Position numbers and translations under genes: made by a program. This document shows positions 39,628 through 50,313 of a stretch of 64,000 bases of DNA, in pieces. The stretch's first letter is position 1; every line of letters starts with the position of its first letter. Below the pieces are notes generated by a model. It had not been told where the DNA came from and ran no database searches. It was given only the letters and a program-made list of their open reading frames with translations. The DNA is from Lysobacter auxotrophicus (GTDB taxonomy: Bacteria > Pseudomonadota > Gammaproteobacteria > Xanthomonadales > Xanthomonadaceae): positions 3,596,001-3,660,000 of the forward strand of contig NZ_AP027041.1 in assembly GCF_027924565.1 (NCBI RefSeq). The letters run 5' to 3'.

Positions 39628-42049
39628 ACCGATGATCCGAACGCGCGCCGCGCGCCTGCTTGGCTTCCTCTTCCCGCTCGCGCTCGCGATGTTCGCGATG
39701 CCCGCCACCGCGGCGATCGATCCCGACGACCTGCTGCCGGTCGACGACGCCTTTGCGCTGCGGGCCGAGGCGCCCTCGCCGGACCGCATCGAGATCCGCT
39801 GGCGGATTGCGGACGGTTATTACCTCTACAAGCACCGCATCGCCGTGCAGGCCGACGCGGGCTTCGCCGCGCAGCCGTTGCAACTGCCCAAGGGCGACGC
39901 GCACGAGGACGAGTTCTTCGGCCGGGTCGAAACCTACCGGCAGCAGCTCACGGCCGTGCTGCCCGGACAGGCCAACGCGCGTCAGGTCACGCTGAAGATC
40001 AAGTACCAGGGCTGCGCCGACGCCGGCATCTGCTATCCGCCGCAGACACGCAGTGTGACCGTCGCGCTGCCCGCCGCCGCGCCCGACGGCGCCAAGCCGC
40101 TCGTGAACTTCGGCCCGCGTAACACCGCGCCACTCGGCGGCGGGTTGCTCGGCCAGAAGGCCGGTGCCGGCACCGACGCATTGCCGCTTGCGCCGGAGCA
40201 GGCGTTCGGCTTCGAGGCCATCGCCGGCGACGGCAGCACCCTGTTGCTGCGCTTCACCCCGGCGCGCGGCTACTACCTGTATCGCGACAAGACCACGCTG
40301 AAGCTCGATGCCGCCGCGACGAAGGCCGGGTTCGCGCTCGGCGCGCCGCGCTGGCCGCGCGGCGTCGCGCATCGCGACGAACACTTCGGCGACGTCACCG
40401 TGTACTTCGACCAGATCGACGTCCCGGTGCCGGTCAGCGCGCGCGTGGCCGATCCCGCGACGCTGCACCTGACCGCGACGTTCCAGGGCTGCCAGACCGA
40501 CGGCATCTGCTATCCGCCGATGACGCGCGTCGTCGACGTCGCGCTGCCGGCGCGCAAGGTCGAGGCGATCCGCAATGGGCCGTCGCCCGCCGCCTCGGTT
40601 CCGGACAGCGCGCCTGCCGCACCGGCCGCCAGCGCCCCGCAGAACGCCACGACCGCGCAGACGCCGGCGATTGCCGAAGCCGCGCCGTCCACGACTGCGG
40701 GGAACGAAGCCGCAACGTCTCGCGCCGCCGACACCGGGCAGGCAGAAGACGCGCGACTCGCCGCGGCGCTGTCGGGCAAGGGCCGCTGGTTCGCGCTGCT
40801 GACCTTCTTCGCGCTGGGCCTCGGCCTGTCGTTCACGCCGTGCGTGCTGCCGATGATTCCGATCCTCTCCGGCCTCATCGCCGGGCAGGGGCCGAACCTC
40901 GGCGTTCGTCGCGCGCTCACGCTCTCGTTCGTGTACGTGCTGGCGAGCGCGCTCGTGTTCACCGCCGCAGGCGTGGTGGCCGGGCTGGTCGGCGCGAACC
41001 TGCAGGTGGCCTTCCAGACGCCGTGGGTGATCGTCGCGTTCGCGGCGCTGTTCGTCGTGCTGTCGCTGTCGAGTTTCGGCCTGTACGAGCTGCAACTGCC
41101 GTCGTCGCTGCGCTCGAAGCTGGGCGCGCTGAGCGATCGCCAACGTGGCGGTTCGATGGCCGGCGTCGCGGCGATGGGCGCGCTGTCGGCGCTGATCGTC
41201 GGCCCGTGCGTCGCGCCGCCGCTCGCCGCCGCCGTGCTCTACATCGGCCAGACGCAGGATCCGACGTTCGGTGGCGCGGCGCTGTTCCTGCTCGCGATGG
41301 GCATGGGCGTTCCGCTGCTGGTGTTCGGCGTGGCCGCGGGCAAGGGCCTGCCGACCAGCGGGCCGTGGATGGTCGCCGTGCAGCGCGCGTTCGGCTTCGT
41401 ATTCCTGGGCCTCGCCGTGTGGATGCTCTCGCGCATCCTGCCGGCGCCGGTGACGCTCGCGCTGTGGGGCGTGGTGCTGATCGCCGCTGCCGCGACGACC
41501 GCGGTGGTCGTGCGCAACTCGCGCCACGACGGCGCGCGGATCATGGGCTGGACGGCGGCGCTGGTGCTCGGCCTGTTCGGCGCGGCGCAGCTGCTCGGCG
41601 CGATGGCCGGCAGCCGCGATCCGTTCAAGCCGCTCGCCGGCCTCGTCGGCGGCGGCGCACACGTCGAGGCCGAGTTGCCGTTCCGCAGGATCAAGTCGAC
41701 CGACGACCTCGATCGCGAGATCGCCGCGGCGAAGGCCACCGGCAAGCCGCTGATGCTCGACTTCTATGCCGATTGGTGCGTGGCCTGCAAGGAAATGGAG
41801 AAGTACACCTTCCCCGAACCGGCCGTGCACAAGGCGCTGGACGGCTTCGTCCTGCTGAAGGCCGACGTCACCGCGAACGACGAGACCGACCAGGCGCTGA
41901 TGAAGCGGCTCGGCATCATCGGCCCGCCGGCGACGCTGTGGTTCCGCGACGGCGCCGAGCGCCGCGAACTGCGGCTGTTCGGGTTCGAGGATGCGGAGAA
42001 CTTCGTCGAACGTGCCGGTCGCGTGCAGCCGGCGCAGGCCGGCCGCTGA
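39620..42049 (+). CDS. dsbD: thiol:disulfide interchange protein DsbD with duplicated alpha domain
   Basis: 809 residues (E. coli DsbD has 565). Passes electrons from cytoplasmic thioredoxin to periplasmic thiol proteins. Order: signal peptide; first DsbD-alpha domain with GYYLYKHRI and CADAGIC (Cys132/Cys138); second alpha domain with GYYLYRDKT and CQTDGIC (Cys291/Cys297); an Ala/Pro-rich linker; eight membrane helices from about residue 390 with the cysteines in FTPCVLPM and GPCVAPP; a C-terminal thioredoxin domain with CVAC (720-723). The tandem alpha domain explains most of the extra length. Start ATG 39620 overlaps cutA by eight bases; TlpA follows with a one-base overlap. Confidence 0.94.
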   Translation: MSEPMIRTRAARLLGFLFPLALAMFAMPATAAIDPDDLLPVDDAFALRAEAPSPDRIEIRWRIADGYYLYKHRIAVQADAGFAAQPLQLPKGDAHEDEFFGRVETYRQQLTAVLPGQANARQVTLKIKYQGCADAGICYPPQTRSVTVALPAAAPDGAKPLVNFGPRNTAPLGGGLLGQKAGAGTDALPLAPEQAFGFEAIAGDGSTLLLRFTPARGYYLYRDKTTLKLDAAATKAGFALGAPRWPRGVAHRDEHFGDVTVYFDQIDVPVPVSARVADPATLHLTATFQGCQTDGICYPPMTRVVDVALPARKVEAIRNGPSPAASVPDSAPAAPAASAPQNATTAQTPAIAEAAPSTTAGNEAATSRAADTGQAEDARLAAALSGKGRWFALLTFFALGLGLSFTPCVLPMIPILSGLIAGQGPNLGVRRALTLSFVYVLASALVFTAAGVVAGLVGANLQVAFQTPWVIVAFAALFVVLSLSSFGLYELQLPSSLRSKLGALSDRQRGGSMAGVAAMGALSALIVGPCVAPPLAAAVLYIGQTQDPTFGGAALFLLAMGMGVPLLVFGVAAGKGLPTSGPWMVAVQRAFGFVFLGLAVWMLSRILPAPVTLALWGVVLIAAAATTAVVVRNSRHDGARIMGWTAALVLGLFGAAQLLGAMAGSRDPFKPLAGLVGGGAHVEAELPFRRIKSTDDLDREIAAAKATGKPLMLDFYADWCVACKEMEKYTFPEPAVHKALDGFVLLKADVTANDETDQALMKRLGIIGPPATLWFRDGAERRELRLFGFEDAENFVERAGRVQPAQAGR

Positions 42050-42645
42050 TGGGTTCGACGGCGAAGATCCTGCTGGTCGCGGCGATCGCCGGCGCGCTGG
42101 GCGTGGCCGCCGGGCTCCTCGTCAACGGGCCCGGGCCACTGCTGCGCACCGAGGTCGGCCAGCGCGCGCTGCAGTCGGCGATGGACGCCAGCGCGCCGAA
42201 GCCGCCGGCCGACCTTCCCGTCGCGCGGCGCGGCGAGGCGATCCCAACGATCCGGCTGCCCGCGCTCGACGGCGCCTTCGTGGAACTGCCGTCCGCCTAC
42301 GCCGGCCGGCCGGTGCTGGTGAACCTGTGGGCCAGCTGGTGCGGCCCGTGCATCGAGGAGATGCCGGAGCTGGATCGCTTCGCCGCGTCCCAGGGCGCGA
42401 ACGGCACGCAAGTGGTCGGCATCGCGCTGGATGACGCGGCCGCCGTCGAGGCGTTCCTCAAGCGCATTCCGGTGCGTTACCCGATCCTGCTGGACGACGC
42501 CGGGCCGCGCGACGCCGGTGTGCAGCTGGGCAATCCGAAGGGCGTGTTGCCCTATACCGCGCTGATTTCCGCCGACGGCCGCCTGATCAAGCAGAAGATC
42601 GGCCCATTCCAGCACGGCGAAATCGATAACTGGGTCGCGGATTAG
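42049..42645 (+). CDS. TlpA/ResA-like membrane-anchored thioredoxin
   Basis: 198 residues starting at the ATG that shares its A with the dsbD stop. An N-terminal membrane anchor (ILLVAAIAGALGVAAGLLV) places the thioredoxin fold in the periplasm. VLVNLWASWCGPCIEEMPEL holds the active-site CGPC (Cys98/Cys101); PYTALISADGRL includes the cis-Pro loop region. Likely receives electrons from DsbD and reduces periplasmic partners such as cytochrome c maturation proteins; the partner is inferred from the coupling. Confidence 0.92.
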   Translation: MGSTAKILLVAAIAGALGVAAGLLVNGPGPLLRTEVGQRALQSAMDASAPKPPADLPVARRGEAIPTIRLPALDGAFVELPSAYAGRPVLVNLWASWCGPCIEEMPELDRFAASQGANGTQVVGIALDDAAAVEAFLKRIPVRYPILLDDAGPRDAGVQLGNPKGVLPYTALISADGRLIKQKIGPFQHGEIDNWVAD

Positions 42646-42774
42646 AGCGACCACTCAAACGCCCGATTAAATTCCGCGAACTTCGTCGATACGGCGGCGA
42701 ACGTCTGGACACCCCGATGGCCATGGCGCACACTGCCGGCCTTCGACCCGTTCGACGCGAGTTTTTCGGCCCCG

Positions 42775-43230
42775 ATGGCGAAGCTGCTGCTCCTGCACGG
42801 CCCTAACCTCAACCTGCTCGGCACCCGCGAGCCGGAGGTCTATGGCCGTGCGACGCTCGCCGACATCGACGCCGCGCTGCGCGAGCGGACGCAAGCCGCG
42901 GGCCACGCATTCGACAGCCTGCAGTCGAACGCCGAGCACGTGCTCGTCGATCGCATCCAGGCCGCGCGCACCGACGGCACCGCCTTCATCCTGATCAACC
43001 CGGCGGCCTTCACCCACACCAGCGTCGCCATCCGCGACGCACTGGCGGCGGTCGCCCTGCCCTTCATCGAAGTCCACCTGTCCAACCCGCATCGCCGCGA
43101 ACCCTTCCGCCACACCAGCTACTTCAGCGACCTCGCGGTCGGCGTGGTGTGCGGCTTCGGCGCGGACAGCTACCGATACGCGCTCGACGCGGCGCTGGCC
43201 CGCATGGCCACGCCCGCCGGCACGCCCTGA
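42775..43230 (+). CDS. aroQ: 3-dehydroquinate dehydratase, type II
   Basis: 151 residues, typical for the dodecameric type II enzyme of the shikimate pathway. [20 protein letters not shown] carries the active-site Tyr (residue 23) and Arg loop; [16 protein letters not shown] has the catalytic His; [13 protein letters not shown] is the substrate-binding strand. It precedes accB and accC, an order common in gammaproteobacteria. Confidence 0.97.
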   Translation: MAKLLLLHGPNLNLLGTREPEVYGRATLADIDAALRERTQAAGHAFDSLQSNAEHVLVDRIQAARTDGTAFILINPAAFTHTSVAIRDALAAVALPFIEVHLSNPHRREPFRHTSYFSDLAVGVVCGFGADSYRYALDAALARMATPAGTP

Positions 43231-43280
43231 CATCCACCTGCCTGCCCGCTCGCCGGGCGCACGCAACCTGAGGCCCGAAC

Positions 43281-43751
43281 ATGGACCTGCGCAAAATCAA
43301 GAAGCTGATCGACCTGCTCGAGGAATCCAACCTCGCCGAGATCGAGATCAAGGAAGGCGAAGAGTCGGTCCGCCTGGCCCGCACCCCGAAGGGCGTCCAA
43401 GTCGCCGCGGCGCCGATCATGCAGGCCGCTCCGGCGCCGGCGCCGGTCATGCCGATGCATGGCCCGACCGAAGCCGCCAGCGGCGGCGCGCCCAAGCCCG
43501 CCGCCGACCTGCCGCCGGGCCACGTCGTCCGCGCCCCGATGGTCGGCACCTTCTACGCCTCGCCCTCGCCCGACAAGCCGGCTTTCGTCAGCGTCGGCCA
43601 GGCGGTCAAGGCCGGCGACACGCTGGGCATCATCGAGGCGATGAAGATGTTCAACCCGATCGAGGCCGACGTCGCCGGCACCGTGCTCAAGGTGATGGTC
43701 GAGAACGGCCAACCGATCGAGTTCGACCAGCCGCTGTTTGTGATTGGGTGA
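43281..43751 (+). CDS. accB: biotin carboxyl carrier protein of acetyl-CoA carboxylase
   Basis: 156 residues. The N-terminal helix pair ([23 protein letters not shown]) binds AccC; an Ala/Pro-rich linker follows; the C-terminal biotinyl domain has [21 protein letters not shown] (thumb region) and the biotin site EAMKM with Lys at residue 122. Cotranscribed with accC, whose start is 105 bases downstream; that gap contains a G/C-rich imperfect hairpin (about 43766-43835) of unknown role. Confidence 0.97.
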   Translation: MDLRKIKKLIDLLEESNLAEIEIKEGEESVRLARTPKGVQVAAAPIMQAAPAPAPVMPMHGPTEAASGGAPKPAADLPPGHVVRAPMVGTFYASPSPDKPAFVSVGQAVKAGDTLGIIEAMKMFNPIEADVAGTVLKVMVENGQPIEFDQPLFVIG

Positions 43752-43856
43752 GCGGGGATTTCGAGCGGCGCCAGCCGCGAGCCCGCGAACGCCAGCGGGC
43801 ATGCAGGCCCGCTGGCCGGGGGCTCAGCCCCCACAACCACTAACGGAAACATCCCA

Positions 43857-45224
<1,368 letters not shown>

Positions 45225-45228
45225 ATTC

Positions 45229-45254
45229 AACCGCGGCCCAGGCCGCGGTTTTTC
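45229..45254 (+). terminator. intrinsic terminator of accBC
   Basis: AACCGCGG (45229-45236), loop CCCAGG, CCGCGGTT (45243-45250) followed by TTTCTTT. Confidence 0.88.
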
Positions 45255-45291
45255 TTTGTACGCTGCCCGACGCACCCGTCCCGGAGCCCGC

Positions 45292-46155
45292 ATGTCCCCG
45301 CGCCTGCTCGTCATGCTCATGATCGGCCTGTCGTCGCTGCAGGTCGCCGCCGCGCAGAAATCCACCGACGCCCACAAGCGCCCCGCGAAGCAGGCCGCCG
45401 ACAAGCGCGCCAGCGCGAAAGCGCCGACGAACTGGCTGCAGGTGGAAATGGCCGGCGACGACGGCGTCGCCGCGCTCTATCGCGACCAGTTGCTGTCCTG
45501 GTACCGCACCAGCGGCACGATGGACGAACGCGAACTCGCCGCGCTGCCCGAAGCCGACTACTTCGCCTTCCGCCCGGACCTCACCAGCTTCTCCATCGAC
45601 AGCGGGCCCTCCGCCGGGCAGTGGACGTTCGCGCCGCCGGACCAGGGCCGCTGGCCCGGCGCGGCGGTGCAGGTGATCGACCGGTCCGACGCGGCGAACT
45701 ACCGCATCCTCGCGCGCGTGCACTGCGACGCCGCCACCGAGTCCTGCCGGAAACTGCGCGCGGACACTGCCTCGATGGCGCCGCCGGAACCGGTGACCAG
45801 CGACGAATCGGCGTCCTACGACGCATGGCGTCGCCTGATCGAAAAAGAGGCCTGCGCGCCCGCGCCCAAGGCGATGCCGGCGCCGCGCTACCCGGCCTCG
45901 CTCGCGCGCCACGGCGAAGGCGGCCGCGTCGAGCTGCGCCTGCTGGTCAATCCGTGCGGGGAAGTGCGTGCGGTGCGCCTGAGCGGGTCGTCGGGCTTTC
46001 CGCAGCTGGACCAGTCGGCGATCGATACCGCCTGGGAATGGCGCGTGCAGTCAGAGCGCCAGGAATCGGGTGCGATCGTGCGGGTACCGGTGGATTTCGT
46101 CCCGCCGCAGTTCGAAGCCGCGCCCGGTGGGCGCGCGGAGCGGGCGTCGCGCTGA
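45292..46155 (+). CDS. secreted protein with TonB C-terminal domain
   Basis: 287 residues from ATG 45292 with a signal peptide (cleavage after VAAA). The middle is unrecognised. The last ~100 residues are the TonB C-terminal fold: PRYPASLARHGEGGRVELRLLVNPCGEV, then LSGSSGFPQLDQSAIDTAWEWRV. No membrane anchor beyond the signal and no Pro-Lys spacer, so it is not a classical energy transducer; such proteins may act with outer-membrane receptors. Between accC and prmA. Confidence 0.8.
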   Translation: MSPRLLVMLMIGLSSLQVAAAQKSTDAHKRPAKQAADKRASAKAPTNWLQVEMAGDDGVAALYRDQLLSWYRTSGTMDERELAALPEADYFAFRPDLTSFSIDSGPSAGQWTFAPPDQGRWPGAAVQVIDRSDAANYRILARVHCDAATESCRKLRADTASMAPPEPVTSDESASYDAWRRLIEKEACAPAPKAMPAPRYPASLARHGEGGRVELRLLVNPCGEVRAVRLSGSSGFPQLDQSAIDTAWEWRVQSERQESGAIVRVPVDFVPPQFEAAPGGRAERASR

Positions 46156-46182
46156 GGGCGCCCGCGTCGGGAACTGCATCGT

Positions 46183-46620
46183 TCAGCGTTGCGTGGCGGC
46201 CTGCGCCGAGGCGTCGGCGGCGGCGTCGATGAGGTCGGAGTCGCCCAGCGCCCTGGCGGCGCTCTGCGTGCCGGCGATGGGACGCGCGCCGGACGCCGAG
46301 GTCGGGCTCACCACCATCACGTACTCGCTGGAACCGTCGGGCCAGACGACCTTGAAGGTGCTGCCCGGCGGCAGCGTCGAGAACGGCGCACCGCTGCTCG
46401 CGCGGTACACGGCCGCGATCTGCGCCGCGCCCGACATCCGCAGGTCCTCCGACGAGCGTGCGGTGGTCACCGCGACCTGCGACAGGTGGCGGTACTCGTC
46501 GGCGAGCACGTCGATCACCACGCCGGCCGCGCCCACCGAGTAGGTGGCGAACAGCAGTACCCAGAAATACCGGCGGACCTTTCCCGCCAGCGGCCTCGTT
46601 GTCAAAGCTAGCTGCTTCAT
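46183..46620 (-). CDS. membrane-anchored protein of unknown function
   Basis: 145 residues. One membrane helix near residues 17-38 (YFWVLLFATYSVGAAGVVIDVL), then a soluble domain including STFKVVWPDGSSEYVMVVSPTSASG, probably periplasmic. It overlaps the upstream gene by ATGA (46617-46620), so the two are coupled. No domain recognised. Confidence 0.65.
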   Translation of the reverse strand: MKQLALTTRPLAGKVRRYFWVLLFATYSVGAAGVVIDVLADEYRHLSQVAVTTARSSEDLRMSGAAQIAAVYRASSGAPFSTLPPGSTFKVVWPDGSSEYVMVVSPTSASGARPIAGTQSAARALGDSDLIDAAADASAQAATQR

Positions 46621-47609
46621 TTCAGTTCCCTCTTCCCGCCCATGAGCGAGTCGACCATGTCGTTGATCACGTCCACGCCCTGACGCGGTACCGCGGCGTC
46701 GAAGACGAAACGTTCGAAATCCTGTCCGGGCACGCTGGAACAGATGCCGCCGTTCGCGCAGTACGAGGTCATCAGCGCGCTGTCGGCCGTGCAGTCCATG
46801 CCCAGCCGGCATGCCGCCAGTTGCCAGGCCAGCTCGGAAAACTGGGTGCCGGCGACCTTGTCGGTGTATTCGACCTTGCCGCTGGCGGCGATCCCCATGG
46901 CCGGCGCGAGCGCCGAATACGCCTCGGGATCTTCGGATTTCTGCACGCGCTCGACGAGCTCGCGCCTGTACTCGGGCGTGTCCTTGAGCGGTTCGCCGGA
47001 GGCCATCAGCGACGCCTCGGCCGCCACGCTGCCCGCTTCGGCCGCTTCCACGCGCTTGAGCACGATCATGCGCGGCGTCAGTTCGTCCTGCGGGACGAAG
47101 CGCGCGCAACGCTCGCTCACGCGCTGCCGCGCGGCGACCATCGCCGCCGAACCGCGCATGCCCATCTCGCCGATCACGCGCGTGTCGCGGTCGAATGCCG
47201 CCGGCGCCATCGCGAAGCCGGAGCAGTATTCGTAGACGCGGCTGATCATCCAGATCGCGTCGGCGTCGCGTTCGCGCGCGGCCGGTTCCAGCGATTGCGC
47301 GTACGCGAACAGGTCGCGCGTGGTGTCGAACGCCGTGCGGATCGACGAGGGCCGCAACGCGGACGCATCCGGCGCCTGGATGCCGTTCGCACGCGGGCGA
47401 TCGATCGTGCGATCGACGCCGCCGTCGGGAAGCCGCGCGTCCACCGCCGTGGCGATGGCGACGCGTTCGACGCTGTCGTGGTCCCCGCCCTGCACCCATG
47501 CCGCCACCGACGCGACGACGAGCAGCACCAGCGTCGCCCAGGCGAGCGTGCGGGTGCCCGGCCACGAAGGCGATCGTCTGCTCATCCCGGTTTGCAGGGT
47601 GTCGGTCAT
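46617..47609 (-). CDS. single-pass membrane protein of unknown function
   Basis: 330 residues. One helix near residues 22-40 (TLAWATLVLLVVASVAAWV) and a long periplasmic part with five cysteines (YEYCSG, SERCARF, LAACRLGMDCTAD, SYCANGGICS). The helical stretch EAAEAGSVAAEASLMASGEPL loosely recalls Sel1-type repeats, as does LACRLGMDCTADSALMTSYCANGGIC. An alternative start at the second Met (47585) is possible. Pairs with the gene at 46183; function unknown. Confidence 0.7.
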   Translation of the reverse strand: MTDTLQTGMSRRSPSWPGTRTLAWATLVLLVVASVAAWVQGGDHDSVERVAIATAVDARLPDGGVDRTIDRPRANGIQAPDASALRPSSIRTAFDTTRDLFAYAQSLEPAARERDADAIWMISRVYEYCSGFAMAPAAFDRDTRVIGEMGMRGSAAMVAARQRVSERCARFVPQDELTPRMIVLKRVEAAEAGSVAAEASLMASGEPLKDTPEYRRELVERVQKSEDPEAYSALAPAMGIAASGKVEYTDKVAGTQFSELAWQLAACRLGMDCTADSALMTSYCANGGICSSVPGQDFERFVFDAAVPRQGVDVINDMVDSLMGGKRELK

Positions 47610-47791
47610 CGGCGGGGGATCACCGGCTGGCGCCGGCGTTGGGCCATTCTAGGCCAACTGGCGCGAGGTGCCGCCCGCAAGTCGCCTGAATGCGCGGGCC
47701 GCGAATGTAACCTCGTGATCCGTGCCCGCTTTACGCCGCCCCGGCCACGGCCCACCATGGCCGCCCGTCGCCGTTCCGAACGCCCATCGCC

Positions 47792-48712
47792 ATGCCGTTC
47801 CTCGAACTCACCCTGCCCTGCACCGAAGCCCAGCAGCCGCGTTACGAGCGCGCACTGGAGAACGTCGGCGCACTGGCCGTGACCCTGGCCGACCAGCACG
47901 CGGATGCCCCGGACGAACAGGCCATCTTCGAGCCGGGCGTCGGCGAGCAGCCGCTGTGGAACGAGATGCAGCTGACCGCGCTGTTCGAGGGCGGCACCTC
48001 GCCGGAGCTGCTGCTTTACGCGCTAGATGCCGCCGACGAGGGCCTGGACTGGTCGCGTGCGAGTTTCCGCGAAGTCGAGGACCAGGATTGGGAACGCGCG
48101 TGGATGGACCAGTACGAGCCGCTGCGCTTCGGCCGTCGCACCTGGATCGTGCCGTGGAACCACGAGCTGCCCGAAGGCGCCGACGCCGACGATGCCGCCG
48201 TGGTCCGTCTCGACCCGGGGCTGGCCTTCGGCTCGGGCACGCACCCGACCACGGCGCTGTGCCTGGCGTGGCTCGACGAGATGGCCGACGAAGGTGCCCT
48301 CGCCGGCCAGCGCGTGCTGGACTTCGGTTGCGGCTCGGGCATCCTCGCGCTCGCCGCGCTGAAGCTCGGCGCCGCGCAGGCGATCGGCGTGGACAACGAC
48401 CCGCAGGCGCTCACCGCCACCGACGACAACGCGCAGCGCAACGGCGTGGCCGATCAGCTCGTGGCGTATTCGCCGGAAACCGAACCGGCCGACGCCTACC
48501 CGGTCGTGGTCGCCAACATCCTCGCCTCGGCGCTGATCGCGTTGGCCGATACCCTCAGCGCGCGCGTCGTGCCGGGCGGCCGCATTGCGATGTCCGGCAT
48601 CCTGGCCGGCCAGGAAGACGAGGTGATCGAGCGCTATCGCGCCGACTTCGACGACCTGCGCGCGGAGCGGATGGAAGACTGGATGCGCGTCACAGGCGTG
48701 CGCCGCCGATGA
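47792..48712 (+). CDS. prmA: ribosomal protein L11 methyltransferase
   Basis: 306 residues. N-terminal L11-binding domain ([16 protein letters not shown] to about residue 60), then the SAM domain with [57 protein letters not shown] and [11 protein letters not shown], all PrmA signatures. Trimethylates L11 at several sites. Upstream of the DUF3426 gene by 34 bases. Confidence 0.96.
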   Translation: MPFLELTLPCTEAQQPRYERALENVGALAVTLADQHADAPDEQAIFEPGVGEQPLWNEMQLTALFEGGTSPELLLYALDAADEGLDWSRASFREVEDQDWERAWMDQYEPLRFGRRTWIVPWNHELPEGADADDAAVVRLDPGLAFGSGTHPTTALCLAWLDEMADEGALAGQRVLDFGCGSGILALAALKLGAAQAIGVDNDPQALTATDDNAQRNGVADQLVAYSPETEPADAYPVVVANILASALIALADTLSARVVPGGRIAMSGILAGQEDEVIERYRADFDDLRAERMEDWMRVTGVRRR

Positions 48713-48746
48713 CATCGGCGCGCGGCGGCATGTTTGAATAGCCGCC

Positions 48747-49643
48747 ATGTTCGTTCCCTGCCCGCATTGCGGTTTCCTGGTCGCGCTCATCGTCCGTCCG
48801 GACGGTGCGCCGCAACGCTGCCCGCGTTGCGATGGCCTCGTGCAGGACGACGCGGAAGCGCCCATCGACGAGAGCGCCCCCGCCGCGACCACACAAAGCG
48901 GTTCATCGGATGCAAGCAACGTCGCGCGGATCGATGCGCCCGAACCGTCGCCCACAACCGACGATGCGACGACGGTTACGCCGGCAACCAACGACGACGG
49001 CACGACGGTCGACGTGGACGACGTCGCGGTCGAAACGACGCCCGAACGCAGTTACGAAGCCGCCATCGCCGCGGCGAACGTCGGCGGCACGCCGGCGCGC
49101 GCGACCCGACGTGCCGCGCGCCCGCGTCGCAAGGGCGAACCGAGCTTCGCCCGCCACACCGCGCAACGCACGACCACCCGCACGCACTGGGGCTGGTACG
49201 CCGCCATCTCCGCGCTCGCGTTGCTGTTCGCGTTGCAGTTATTGCTCGCTCAGCGACATGAACTCGCCGCCGATGCGCGATGGCGACCGCTCGTCAGCGG
49301 CTCATGCACCGTGTTGCGCTGCGACGTGCCGGCGTGGCGCGAGCCGGCGGCGTTCACGATGCTCCAGCGCAGCGTGCGTCCGCAGCCGAACGCGGCCGGC
49401 GTGCTCGCCGTAGACGCCAGTTTCCGCAACGATGCGCGTTGGCCGCAGCCCTGGCCGACGCTGGTGTTGAGCCTGTCCGACGTGGATGGCCGCCCGGTCG
49501 GCGTTCGTGCGTTCGCACCTGCTGAATATCGAACGACGCACCGTCCCGACGACCGGTTGTTGCCCGGACAGAGCGCGCATGTGACGTTCCAGGTCATCGA
49601 ACCGGCACCGCGCATCGTGGCGTTCACGTTCGACTTCCGCTGA
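48747..49643 (+). CDS. zinc-ribbon/DUF3426 membrane protein
   Basis: 298 residues. An N-terminal zinc ribbon ([12 protein letters not shown]..., RCPRCDG) of MJ0042 type, a long acidic Thr/Asp-rich linker, one membrane helix near residues 150-170 ([19 protein letters not shown]), and a C-terminal DUF3426 domain ([64 protein letters not shown]). Conserved between prmA and fis in this family; role unknown. Confidence 0.88.
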   Translation: MFVPCPHCGFLVALIVRPDGAPQRCPRCDGLVQDDAEAPIDESAPAATTQSGSSDASNVARIDAPEPSPTTDDATTVTPATNDDGTTVDVDDVAVETTPERSYEAAIAAANVGGTPARATRRAARPRRKGEPSFARHTAQRTTTRTHWGWYAAISALALLFALQLLLAQRHELAADARWRPLVSGSCTVLRCDVPAWREPAAFTMLQRSVRPQPNAAGVLAVDASFRNDARWPQPWPTLVLSLSDVDGRPVGVRAFAPAEYRTTHRPDDRLLPGQSAHVTFQVIEPAPRIVAFTFDFR

Positions 49644-49741
49644 CGCCCGCGCATCATTGGCGCCTGCGACAGGCGCACGCTAGACTCGCCCTCCCGCCGA
49701 TCCTGCACCGGGCAGATCGACGCGAAGACTGGGGATTCCGT

Positions 49742-50014
49742 TTGAACGCCGCGACCGACCGAAACGACATCGCACGACCCGCGCCGCGCGTGCCGCTGCG
49801 CGACCATGTCGCCACGTCGATTCGCCGTTTCCTCGGCGACCTGGACGGTCACGGCACGGAAAACCTGTACGAGATCGCGCTGCGCGAACTCGAGATCCCG
49901 CTGTTCGTGGAAGTGCTGCAGCACTGCGACGGGAACCAGAGCCGCGCCGCGTCGATGCTCGGCATCCATCGCGCCACATTGCGCAAGAAGCTGCGCGAAT
50001 ACGGGCTGGATTGA
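49742..50014 (+). CDS. fis: DNA-binding protein Fis
   Basis: 90 residues, proposed start TTG 49742 (after GGGGA six bases upstream). The C-terminal HTH ([29 protein letters not shown]) is typical of Fis and closely related NtrC C-terminal domains. The N-terminal stretch [23 protein letters not shown] is shared with xanthomonad Fis from memory. Binds and bends DNA at rRNA promoters and recombination sites in E. coli. An internal GTG (49790) is an alternative start. Confidence 0.9.
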   Translation: MNAATDRNDIARPAPRVPLRDHVATSIRRFLGDLDGHGTENLYEIALRELEIPLFVEVLQHCDGNQSRAASMLGIHRATLRKKLREYGLD

Positions 50015-50055
50015 TGTCGCGCGACGCGTTCGTGCGCCCGCTTCCAATGATGCTT

Positions 50056-50250
50056 TTGTAGCCCGGCGAAGCGAAGCGCACCCGGGGCGCGCGATGTTCC
50101 CGCCGCTTCCGTGCATCGCGCGAACTGCAAGCGTGCTCCATCTCACCGTCATCGCCGCGAAAGCATGGATCCATGCCTGCGTGCGTCACGACCTTCGAAG
50201 ATGCCGCGGGTTCGGACGGTTGGATTCCCGCCTTCGCGGGAATGACGGCT
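50056..50250. repeat. dispersed repeats between fis and purH
   Basis: The 299-base gap holds no gene. It has one copy of the TTGTAGCCCGG-type element with GCGAAGCGCACCCGGGG (50056-50087), a diverged GTCAT(C)GCCGCGAAAGC copy near 50148-50175, and an inverted copy with the perfect stem TTCCCGC-CTT-CGCGGGAA (50225-50242, ending GAATGACGG). The two form an inverted pair of the second family. Confidence 0.7.
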
Positions 50251-50313
50251 GAAAGCGGCCCCGAGCGCCCGCTGCGTATAATTCCGGGCTCCCCGCCGCA
50301 CGCTGCCACCCTC

